Shown here piece after piece: positions 1-5,561 of a DNA stretch of 5,561 nt (position 1 is the stretch's first letter; each line of letters starts with the position of its first letter). The notes beneath the pieces are model-generated. The model was not told where the DNA came from, ran no database searches, and was given only the letters and a program-made list of their open reading frames with translations. The position numbers were made by a program, and so were the translations under genes. Source of the stretch: an uncultured Porphyromonadaceae bacterium (GTDB lineage: Bacteria > Bacteroidota > Bacteroidia > Bacteroidales > Muribaculaceae); NCBI GenBank assembly GCA_947174155.1, contig CAMWHX010000075.1, positions 1-5,561 on the forward strand, given 5' to 3'.

Positions 1-12
1 GAGTTTTTTCAA

Positions 13-51
13 CGCCACACCGCGGAAGATTATCTCTCCCCGGTGTCGGCG
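13..51. repeat. Imperfect hairpin near left edge, possible leader structure
   Basis: Positions 13-22 pair with 41-51, giving about 10 base pairs with one bulged C at 47 and an 18-nt loop. The core is ACACCG at 17-22 against CGGTGT at 41-46. If the minus-strand promoter at 65-72 is real, this hairpin lies in the 5' untranslated leader of the leftward gene. Read rightward, it is followed only by GGAGTTTTA, so it would be a poor terminator for an upstream plus-strand gene. Pairing is seen in the sequence; a regulatory role is inference. Confidence 0.35.
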
Positions 52-58
52 GAGTTTT

Positions 59-98
59 ATGACGCAAAGTTAACAAATTTTTTCGACCATAGCGTCAT
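59..98. repeat. Spaced 7-bp inverted repeat, possible operator
   Basis: ATGACGC at 59-65 is the exact reverse complement of GCGTCAT at 92-98, with a 26-nt spacer, so the arm centres are 33 bp apart (about three helical turns). The left arm touches the -7 element and the expected start site of the minus-strand promoter; the right arm covers where its -33 element should be. A dimeric regulator binding site would fit this geometry. A 7-bp repeat can also arise by chance in this span. Confidence 0.25.
65..72 (-). promoter_or_regulatory. Bacteroidota-type -7 promoter element, leftward
   Basis: On the minus strand this reads TAACTTTG, a full match to the Bacteroidota -7 consensus TAnnTTTG, followed by C and preceded by an A/T-rich run (AAAAAATTTGT). 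Transcription would start near position 58-60 and run left out of the window. The -33 element (TTTG) expected near 93-96 is not recognisable; that site reads GACG on the minus strand. No ATG lies between here and the left edge on the minus strand. The only near-edge candidate start is TTG at 12-10, followed by AAA AAA CTC, which is speculative. Confidence 0.45.
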
Positions 99-115
99 TT
101 TCTTCTCATTTTATG

Positions 116-145
116 CTTGGATTAGATTTATAAGTGTTAATTTTG
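116..145 (+). promoter_or_regulatory. Candidate promoter for the DUF4492-cydAB unit
   Basis: TAATTTTG at 138-145 matches the Bacteroidota -7 consensus TAnnTTTG. CTTG at 116-119 is a three-of-four match to the -33 TTTG, with an 18-nt spacer against the usual 19-21. The predicted transcription start would fall around 149-153, right at the first ATG of the next gene (150). That implies either an almost leaderless mRNA or translation from a later codon. It is the only such element seen before the cyd genes, so it may serve the whole cluster. Confidence 0.35.
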
Positions 146-149
146 CTTT

Positions 150-476
150 ATGAAGACTTCAGATACCTCTACCTTATCTTCCGACTATTCCGCGGCTGCC
201 GCTCACACCGGCCTCCCGGAGGCTGAGAAGTGTAGTCAGCCGGTGGCGGCGTGGCGACGATTTGCTCCTCGCCCGCTCCGTAAGGTCGTGGATTTCTACG
301 TCACCGGATTCCGGGAGATGACCGTCGGGCGCACACTGTGGGTCATCATTCTGGTCAAGCTCTTCGTGATGTTTGCGATCCTGAAACTCTTCTTCTTCCC
401 CGACCTGCTGAGCCGCGATTTTGACACTGACTCGGAGCGCGCAGCCCACGTACGCCGGACCCTCTCCTCCCCCTGA
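150..476 (+). CDS. DUF4492 family small membrane protein, cytochrome bd-associated
   Basis: This 108-residue protein ends in a domain I recognise as DUF4492: DFYVTGFREMTVGRTLW at about residues 48-64, one hydrophobic segment at about 62-83, then FFFPDLLSRDFD. The family is small (about 75-80 residues, from memory), typical of Bacteroidota, and usually found directly before cydA, as here. One helix beside a quinol oxidase suggests a small accessory or assembly subunit, but no function is proven. The first 40 or so residues are Ser/Thr/Ala-rich and look unlike the family. A GTG at 243 (residue 32) would give a 77-residue protein of the usual length, while the next ATG (residue 57) would cut into the domain. 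The ATG at 150 is kept because it is the only ATG before the domain. The family call is confident; the start is not. Confidence 0.8.
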   Translation: MKTSDTSTLSSDYSAAAAHTGLPEAEKCSQPVAAWRRFAPRPLRKVVDFYVTGFREMTVGRTLWVIILVKLFVMFAILKLFFFPDLLSRDFDTDSERAAHVRRTLSSP

Positions 477-494
477 GTCTGCCCCTGACTCCCT

Positions 495-504
495 CGGAAT
501 TCCG
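495..504. other. 10-bp perfect palindrome before cydA
   Basis: CGGAATTCCG is a perfect palindrome in the 72-nt gap between the DUF4492 gene and cydA. It has no loop, so it could not form an RNA hairpin, but it could be a dimeric protein site. The rest of the gap (505-548) is strongly A/T-rich and serves as the cydA leader; no Shine-Dalgarno sequence and no good TAnnTTTG element are visible in it. The palindrome may be chance. Confidence 0.15.
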
Positions 505-548
505 CTATGACAATATTATCTTACATATACCTTAAAAACTAATATAAT

Positions 549-2102
549 ATGACTGATCTAATGTCTGTAGTAGACTGGTCACGCTGGCAGTTCGCCCTGA
601 CAGCTATCTACCACTGGCTCTTCGTCCCCCTGACGCTGGGCCTGTCGGTGATGGTGGGTGTCATGGAGTCGATCTACGTGCGTACCGGTTCAGCCGCCTG
701 GCTGGCTACCACAAAGTTCTGGATGAGACTTTTCGGCATCAACTTCGCTATCGGTGTCGCTACGGGCCTTATCCTCGAGTTTGAGTTCGGCACCAACTGG
801 AGCAACTACTCCTGGTTTGTCGGCGACATCTTCGGCGCCCCCCTTGCTATCGAGGGTATACTCGCCTTCTTCATGGAGTCTACATTCGTGGCCGTGATGT
901 TCTTCGGATGGGGTAAGGTCTCAAAAGGGTTCCACCTCGCCGCCACATGGCTCACGGCTCTGGGAGCCTCAATCTCCGCTCTCTGGATCCTCGTGGCCAA
1001 CTCCTGGATGCAGTATCCTGTCGGCATGGAGTTTGATCCGGAGCAGATGCGAAATGTCATGACTGACTTCTGGGCCCTGTTCTCGGGTGTGGCGGTCAAC
1101 AAGTTCTTCCATGCTGTCCTCTCGGGATGGGCTCTGGCCGGTGTCTTCGTGATCGGTGTCAGCGCCTGGTTCCTGCTCCGCGGGTCGAGCCGAGAGTTTG
1201 CCTTCCGCTCCATCAAGGTCGGCGGATGGATGGGTCTGGCAGGTCTTCTGCTGACTATGTACACGGGTGACGGCTCGGCTGTCGAGGTTGCTAAATGTCA
1301 GCCTATGAAACTCGCTGCCATGGAGGGTCTCTATGACGGCTCTCATGGTCAGAGCCTTGTGGCCGTCGGTGTCCTCAACCCGGCCAAGCGCCATGACAAT
1401 CTTGAGGATCCTTATCTGTTCGAAATGAGCCTCCCGAAGGGTCTGTCGGTACTGGCAAATCATGATGCCGACTCTTTCGTGCCGGGTATTAATGATCTAA
1501 TCAATGGTGTCAACTTCACCCCCGAGGGTGACACAATCCACACCGTATCTTACGCTGACCGCATTATGCGCGGCAAGGCTGCCCACAGTGCGCTCCGTCG
1601 CTATGACGCTGCTCTGGCAGCTCGCGACACTCTGGCCATGCAGGCTGCCGAGAGCGACCTGCGCGCCGACTATCCCTATTTTGGCTATGGATACTTCGAT
1701 TCTGTCGATGAGGCCATTCCCCCGGTGGCCGTGACCTTCTACGCTTTCCGCGTCATGGTCACCCTCGGTGGCTACTTCCTGCTTTTCTTCTTTGTAGCCC
1801 TTGTGCTTGTCTACCGTATCCCCTCCTGGCTTCAGAAGAAATGGATTCTATGGATCGCCATCATCTCCGTACCGGTCATGTGGGTGTGCTCAGAGGCCGG
1901 TTGGGTCGTAGCTGAGGTCGGTCGCCAGCCATGGACGGTGCAGGATCTCCTCCCGACACGCGCTGCCGTGTCGGCGATCGGGGCCGGATCGGTGATGACG
2001 ACCTTCTGGATGTTTGCAGCTGTCTTTACGATCCTGCTCGTAGCCGAGCTCAGCATCATGGGGCGCCAGATCAATCGTGCAGCCAAGGAGACCATAATCT
2101 AA
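549..2102 (+). CDS. cydA: Cytochrome bd ubiquinol/menaquinol oxidase subunit I
   Basis: CydA carries the three haems (b558, b595, d) and the quinol site of cytochrome bd, which reduces O2 to water at the cytoplasmic membrane. At 517 residues it matches E. coli CydA (522) along its length. Key residues, named by E. coli counterpart, are present: H22 (H19), E102 and E110 (E99, E107) within GDIFGAPLAIEG and FFMESTF, H188 (H186), K254 and E259 (K252, E257) in the Q-loop QPMKLAAME, M403 (M393), E449 (E445) and GRQPW at 458-462. About 135 residues separate the Q-loop motif from FRVMV, similar to E. coli, so this is a long-Q-loop type. The ATG at 549 follows an A/T-rich leader; a second ATG at 561 is possible, but the first aligns well with the family N-terminus. 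cydB follows after 27 nt. Bacteroidales would be expected to supply menaquinol as donor (inference). Confidence 0.97.
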   Translation: MTDLMSVVDWSRWQFALTAIYHWLFVPLTLGLSVMVGVMESIYVRTGSAAWLATTKFWMRLFGINFAIGVATGLILEFEFGTNWSNYSWFVGDIFGAPLAIEGILAFFMESTFVAVMFFGWGKVSKGFHLAATWLTALGASISALWILVANSWMQYPVGMEFDPEQMRNVMTDFWALFSGVAVNKFFHAVLSGWALAGVFVIGVSAWFLLRGSSREFAFRSIKVGGWMGLAGLLLTMYTGDGSAVEVAKCQPMKLAAMEGLYDGSHGQSLVAVGVLNPAKRHDNLEDPYLFEMSLPKGLSVLANHDADSFVPGINDLINGVNFTPEGDTIHTVSYADRIMRGKAAHSALRRYDAALAARDTLAMQAAESDLRADYPYFGYGYFDSVDEAIPPVAVTFYAFRVMVTLGGYFLLFFFVALVLVYRIPSWLQKKWILWIAIISVPVMWVCSEAGWVVAEVGRQPWTVQDLLPTRAAVSAIGAGSVMTTFWMFAAVFTILLVAELSIMGRQINRAAKETII

Positions 2103-2129
2103 TCCCTAATCCTCTTATATATACTTCAT

Positions 2130-3272
2130 ATGACAACTCTTGAATGTCTTCAGGCGTACTGGTGGCTGCTGGTATCCGTACTGGGGGGTCTGTTGGTCTT
2201 TCTGCTCTTCGTGCAGGGTGGCCAGTCGATGCTCCTCTCAGCCGGCTCTCCGATGCGCGCCAACATGATAGCCAATGCGATGGGGCGCAAGTGGGAATTG
2301 ACCTTCACCACATTAGTGACCTTCGGCGGTGCAGCCTTCGCGAGTTTCCCCCTCTTCTACTCGACAAGCTTCGGCGGCGCCTACTGGCTCTGGATACTGA
2401 TCCTCTTCACCTTCGTGCTCCAGGCCGTCAGCTATGAGTATCGTCGCAAGCGCGGTAATCTCTACGGCACTCGCACCTACGATGTCTTCCTCTTCATCAA
2501 CGGCACCGTAGGATGTATCCTGCTGGGTGTGGCGGTGGCCATGTTCTTCTTCGGGGGTGAGTTTACGGTCACCCGCGCCAACCTTCTGGACTCCGCCAAT
2601 CCCGTCATCTCCGTCTGGGCGCCATCTCATGGTCTGGAAGCCATTTGCAACTGGCGCAATCTGGTGCTGGGTGTGGCTGTCCTCTTCCTGGCCCGCACGC
2701 TGGCCTGCATGTATCTCATCAATTGCACTGCGGAGGATCCGGAGTTTACCGCCTCCCTGCGCGGTCAGACACTCTTCAACGGTGGCATATTCGTAGTCTT
2801 CTTCCTCCTGTTCCTAGGGCTGTTGCTGTGTGCCCACGGCTATCGTGCCGACACCAATGGTGAGATCATGATCGAACCTTACATCTATCTGCACAATTAT
2901 CTGCATTTCTGGTGGGCCGGCCTGACGCTGGTGATCGGCGTCGTGCTGGTGCTCTGGGGTGTGATCGGCACTATCTTCTCACACACGTGGCGCGGAGGCA
3001 TCTGGCCCGGGGGCATCGGCGTGGTGCTGACCGTCATGAGCCTCTTCTGGGTGGCCGGTTTCGGCAGCACTGCCTTCCTCCCCTCGCTGACCGATCCGCA
3101 GTCTTCGCTGACTCTGGCTAATGCCAGTTCGTCGGAGTTTACACTCAAGGCCATGGCCTGGGTGTCTATCCTGATCCCCTTCGTGATCGCCTACATCTGG
3201 TATGCCTGGCGATCTCTCGACACTCCCAAACTGACCCCGACCGAACTTGAACAGCCGGGTCACAAGTACTGA
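2130..3272 (+). CDS. cydB: Cytochrome bd quinol oxidase subunit II
   Basis: CydB is the second integral membrane subunit of cytochrome bd and stabilises the haem-bearing CydA. The 380-residue length equals that of E. coli CydB (379). Matching landmarks are the YWWLLVSVLGG start (10-20), KWELTFTTLVTFGGAAFASFP (54-74, E. coli [21 protein letters not shown]), the late LPSLTDPQSSLTLANASSSEF stretch (318-337) and a C-terminal tyrosine. About eight hydrophobic segments are visible. Two features differ from E. coli: VTDGFD is replaced by FVQGGQ (Q29, Q32), and D58 is replaced by E56. I believe Gln-rich versions are common in Bacteroidota CydB, so this is probably lineage-specific, not a defect. The gene lies 27 nt after cydA behind a U/A-rich leader and is surely co-transcribed with it. 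Confidence 0.96.
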   Translation: MTTLECLQAYWWLLVSVLGGLLVFLLFVQGGQSMLLSAGSPMRANMIANAMGRKWELTFTTLVTFGGAAFASFPLFYSTSFGGAYWLWILILFTFVLQAVSYEYRRKRGNLYGTRTYDVFLFINGTVGCILLGVAVAMFFFGGEFTVTRANLLDSANPVISVWAPSHGLEAICNWRNLVLGVAVLFLARTLACMYLINCTAEDPEFTASLRGQTLFNGGIFVVFFLLFLGLLLCAHGYRADTNGEIMIEPYIYLHNYLHFWWAGLTLVIGVVLVLWGVIGTIFSHTWRGGIWPGGIGVVLTVMSLFWVAGFGSTAFLPSLTDPQSSLTLANASSSEFTLKAMAWVSILIPFVIAYIWYAWRSLDTPKLTPTELEQPGHKY

Positions 3273-3283
3273 TCCCTTATCTG

Positions 3284-3334
3284 CAGTTTCCGGTGTCATC
3301 GTAGCAGAGGATGACACCGGAAACTGTATCTTTC
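3284..3334 (+). terminator. Probable intrinsic terminator after cydB
   Basis: Positions 3284-3300 and 3310-3326 form a perfect 17-bp inverted repeat (core TTTCCGGTGTCATC) with a 9-nt loop, GTAGCAGAG. The tail TATCTTTC (3327-3334) continues as TTTG and is T-rich on the plus strand, while the other side is not, so the structure points rightward as the end of the DUF4492-cydAB transcript. The T-tract is interrupted by A and C, so read-through into the chromate transporter genes is possible. The right arm covers the ATG at 3311, which is an upstream in-frame codon of the next gene. Confidence 0.7.
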
Positions 3335-3343
3335 TTTGAAAAC

Positions 3344-3910
3344 ATGAAGAATATGTATCTGCAACTATTTGCATCCTTCTTCAAGATCGGCGCCTTCACC
3401 TTCGGTGGAGGCTGGGCCATGATCTCAATCATCGAACGCGAAATCGTCGACAAGCATCATTGGATAGAGCGTGACGATTTTCTCGATCTCCTGGCCATAG
3501 CCCAGTCTCTCCCGGGCATCCTGGCCGTCAATATTTCCATAGCCGTCGGCGACAAACTCCGCGGTGGGAAGGGTAGCATAGTAGCTTCGCTTGGCACCAT
3601 CCTCCCCTCTTTCCTGATTATTCTGGCTATCGCCATCTTCCTCACTCCTGACATCATCAAGAACAATCACACCATATCCTCAATATTCATGGGCATCCGT
3701 CCGGCTGTAGTCGCACTTATTGTAGCCCCGGTCATTACCTCGGCCCGAGCTGCCAAAATCCGCCTTACGACAATCTGGATTCCGGCTATCGTCGCCTTGA
3801 TGATATCCCTCGACTTAGGTATCGTTTCCAATCCGGTCCTCTATATAGTGCTCGGCGCCCTGGGCGGCTATCTACACTGGCGTTATACCTCTAAAAGTAT
3901 CAAGTCATGA
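3344..3910 (+). CDS. Chromate transporter family protein, first half-size subunit
   Basis: This is a short-chain ChrA-type membrane protein with a single Chromate_transp domain, one half of the usual long ChrA. Motifs, numbered from ATG 3311, are FFKIGAFTFGGGWAM (23-37), AQSLPGILAVN (64-74) and FMGIRPAVVAL (126-136), with several hydrophobic segments between. The second Pro of the common PGP motif is Ile here. The frame is open from ATG 3311 (199 residues), but that codon lies in the terminator stem. ATG 3344, or 3353 just before YLQLF, suits the family better and gives 188 or 185 residues. It overlaps the next gene by four bases (ATGA), so the two are translationally coupled and probably make a heteromeric transporter. 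The family exports chromate, related to sulfate handling; the natural substrate in this organism is unknown. Confidence 0.88.
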   Translation: MKNMYLQLFASFFKIGAFTFGGGWAMISIIEREIVDKHHWIERDDFLDLLAIAQSLPGILAVNISIAVGDKLRGGKGSIVASLGTILPSFLIILAIAIFLTPDIIKNNHTISSIFMGIRPAVVALIVAPVITSARAAKIRLTTIWIPAIVALMISLDLGIVSNPVLYIVLGALGGYLHWRYTSKSIKS

Positions 3911-4551
3911 CTATATACTGGCAACTTATCTGGGCCTATATCAAGATAGGTATCTTCGGCTTCGGGGGCGGTTACGCCATGCTCTCGCTGGTCGAGAAAT
4001 CGGTAGTCAATCCGGGATGGATCTCGGAACAGATGTTTACCGATATCGTAGCTATCTCACAGATGACCCCGGGCCCTATCGGCATTAACTCCGCAACCTA
4101 TATCGGATTTGTCGCACCTGCTCACGTTAACCCGGCCCTCTCGGGCATCGGCTGGGGGCTCCTCGGCTCATGCCTGGCGACTCTGGCCGTGACGCTCCCC
4201 TCCTTCCTGCTGGTGCTCTACTGCTCTCACTTCATCCGACGCCATCAGGAAAGTGGAATTATCAAGGCCATCTTCGCCGGTCTGCGCCCCGTGGTGGTCG
4301 GTCTGATTGCCTCAGCCGCCATCCTGCTGATGAATGCCGCCAACTTTTGCCCTGACGGCACCCGCTCTCAACTCACCACAAGCATCATCATCAGCGTCGT
4401 AGCCTTCTGTCTGGTCTTCTTCCCTATCCCGGTGGGGAGAGTCGCTGACCTCGACAATCCGGGCAACCACAAACTGAAAACCGTAAATCTTCACCCCATT
4501 ATCGTAATCATCCTCTCCGGTCTGGCCGGCTACATAATCTACGGCCTCTGA
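3907..4551 (+). CDS. Chromate transporter family protein, second half-size subunit
   Basis: This 214-residue membrane protein is the partner half of the preceding ChrA-type gene. It has IKIGIFGFGGGYAML (12-26), the canonical SQMTPGPIGIN motif (51-61), and IFAGLRPVVVGLIAS (122-136), which parallels FMGIRPAVVALIVA in the first subunit, so the two look like ancient duplicates. A hydrophilic stretch at about 145-157 and another at 176-195 separate the C-terminal hydrophobic segments. The start ATG is fixed by the ATGA overlap with the stop of the first gene. folC starts 4 nt after its stop. In short-chain ChrA pairs both genes are usually needed for transport (family knowledge); chromate as the real substrate is not shown. 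Confidence 0.9.
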   Translation: MTIYWQLIWAYIKIGIFGFGGGYAMLSLVEKSVVNPGWISEQMFTDIVAISQMTPGPIGINSATYIGFVAPAHVNPALSGIGWGLLGSCLATLAVTLPSFLLVLYCSHFIRRHQESGIIKAIFAGLRPVVVGLIASAAILLMNAANFCPDGTRSQLTTSIIISVVAFCLVFFPIPVGRVADLDNPGNHKLKTVNLHPIIVIILSGLAGYIIYGL

Positions 4552-4555
4552 TATT

Positions 4556-5561
4556 ATGAACTACGATGAAGCTCTGAACTGGCTCTTCGGTCAGTTACCA
4601 ATGTTCTCACGTGTAGGCGCTCCCGCCTATAAACCGGGCCTCCAAACGAGCGAGTCCCTCGATACAGCCTTCGGTCATCCACACCGCCGTTTCACCTCCA
4701 TCCATATCGGAGGCACCAACGGCAAAGGGAGTACCTCCCATATGCTCGCATCCATTCTTCAAGCTCAGGGCTATAAGACCGCCCTGTACACCTCCCCTCA
4801 TCTCGTCGACTTCCGTGAGAGAATACGCGTCAACGGCAAGATGATACCACGTGAGGATGTCGTCAACTTCGTGGAGCGCTGGCAAATCACCCCCTACGAC
4901 GGACATCCCTCCTTCTTCGAACTCACCATGATGATGGCCTTCGACCATTTCGCCAAGTCCGAGGTAGATTATGCCGTCATAGAGGTTGGAATGGGAGGAC
5001 GCCTTGATTCCACAAATATCATCTCTCCTCTGGCCACAGTGATCACCAATATATCGAAAGACCACACCCAGTTCTTAGGATCCACACTCCCCGAGATAGC
5101 CGCTGAGAAAGCCGGAATTATCAAAAATGGTATCCCCGTGGTCATCGGAAACTCCGGTAAACCCGACGTACGCGAAGTTTTCAGCAAAGCCGCTGAGAAA
5201 GCGGGCGTCGCGCCGGTCTTCTCCAACGAGACTCCCTTGACATCCGACTGGCATCCCTGCCCGGAAGGTGGATGGGAATTTAAAGCCGCAGGATACGGGA
5301 CGCTCCGCTCCCCGTTAGGGGGAGAATACCAGAAAGAGAACATCGAGACAGTCCTCCACGCCGTCTCCATGCTCAGAGAAGCCGGAATCAAGATCTCCGA
5401 CGACTCCGTACGCCGCGGTCTGGCCGAAGTCTCCGAAGCCACCGGACTGATGGGCCGCTGGATGCACCTCAGCGACCACCCCCTCGTAATAGCCGACACC
5501 GGCCACAACATCGACGGTCTCCGCCACAACCTAACCCAACTCGAAACCCTCCGCCACCTCC
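4556..5561 (+). CDS. folC: Dihydrofolate synthase / folylpolyglutamate synthase (3' truncated by window)
   Basis: FolC is an ATP-dependent Mur-ligase-like cytosolic enzyme that adds glutamate to dihydropteroate and/or extends the polyglutamate tail of folates. The window holds 335 codons with no stop; the family is about 420-440 residues, so roughly the last quarter lies beyond the right edge. Visible motifs are LPMFSRVGAPAYKPGL (14-29), the ATP P-loop GGTNGKGST (52-60), YTSPHLVDFRERI (78-90), EVGMGGRLDSTN (143-154, with E143 a likely Mg ligand), DHTQFLG (169-175), EKAGI (184-188, with K185 at the usual carbamylated lysine) and ADTGHN (313-318). The start at 4556 is 4 nt after the preceding stop and gives the expected N-terminus, so folC is probably co-transcribed with the two transporter genes. 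Whether it is bifunctional cannot be read from sequence alone. Confidence 0.96.
   Translation, partial: MNYDEALNWLFGQLPMFSRVGAPAYKPGLQTSESLDTAFGHPHRRFTSIHIGGTNGKGSTSHMLASILQAQGYKTALYTSPHLVDFRERIRVNGKMIPREDVVNFVERWQITPYDGHPSFFELTMMMAFDHFAKSEVDYAVIEVGMGGRLDSTNIISPLATVITNISKDHTQFLGSTLPEIAAEKAGIIKNGIPVVIGNSGKPDVREVFSKAAEKAGVAPVFSNETPLTSDWHPCPEGGWEFKAAGYGTLRSPLGGEYQKENIETVLHAVSMLREAGIKISDDSVRRGLAEVSEATGLMGRWMHLSDHPLVIADTGHNIDGLRHNLTQLETLRHL

Noticed and set aside
1..153. Plus-strand frame 1 stays open for 50 codons, ending in a TGA that overlaps ATG 150 as ATGA.
   Set aside because: It could be the tail of an upstream gene, but the stretch turns strongly A/T-rich after about 65 and contains promoter-like elements on both strands. 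I recognise no protein family in it. The window is too short on this side to decide.
470..493. Near-tandem 12-nt repeat (CCCCTGAGTCTG / CCCCTGACTCCC) and a 5-bp GAGTC/GACTC hairpin at the DUF4492 stop codon.
   Set aside because: Only 9 of 12 bases match, the stem is short and no T-tract follows, so neither a terminator nor a meaningful repeat can be supported.
806..1463. Long minus-strand open frames (152 and 164 codons) across cydA.
   Set aside because: They lie fully within cydA, whose protein is conserved from end to end, and their translations show no recognisable family. They are antisense shadows.
4607..5529. Minus-strand open frames of 152 and 186 codons across folC.
   Set aside because: The plus strand here encodes all the expected FolC motifs; the antisense frames are by-products of its codon use.

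Overview
The window comes from a member of the phylum Bacteroidota, most likely the order Bacteroidales. The evidence is a DUF4492 gene directly upstream of cytochrome bd oxidase genes, Bacteroidota-type promoter elements (TAnnTTTG), A/T-rich leaders instead of Shine-Dalgarno sequences, and protein wording typical of this order (for example the LPMF.RVGA.AYKPGL start of FolC). The fairly GC-rich coding DNA would fit a Muribaculaceae-like gut organism, but that placement is a guess.

Layout: positions 1-149 are probably a regulatory region. They hold a good -7 element for a minus-strand gene lying off the left edge, a weaker one for the rightward genes, a hairpin and a spaced inverted repeat. 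All recognisable genes then run rightward: a DUF4492 small membrane protein (150-476), cydA (549-2102), cydB (2130-3272), a perfect 17-bp inverted repeat that looks like the cyd terminator (3284-3326), two short chromate-transporter-family genes (3344-3910 and 3907-4551, overlapping as ATGA), and folC (4556 to the window end, 3' end missing).

Function: CydA and CydB form cytochrome bd quinol oxidase, which lets these anaerobes consume traces of oxygen while conserving energy. The DUF4492 protein is the natural candidate for a small accessory subunit, comparable in position and size to CydX/CydS-type peptides, but this is unproven. The ChrA pair probably forms one two-subunit anion transporter. 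It is tightly coupled to folC (dihydrofolate/folylpolyglutamate synthase), so chrA1-chrA2-folC reads as a second transcription unit after the hairpin.

I see no clearly novel multi-gene system, CRISPR array, RNA gene or mobile element. The points worth a second look are the DUF4492-cyd association and its uncertain start, loss of acidic residues in CydB at sites matching the E. coli proton-channel region, the hairpin lying over the longest possible start of chrA1, and the symmetrical structure of the upstream regulatory region.
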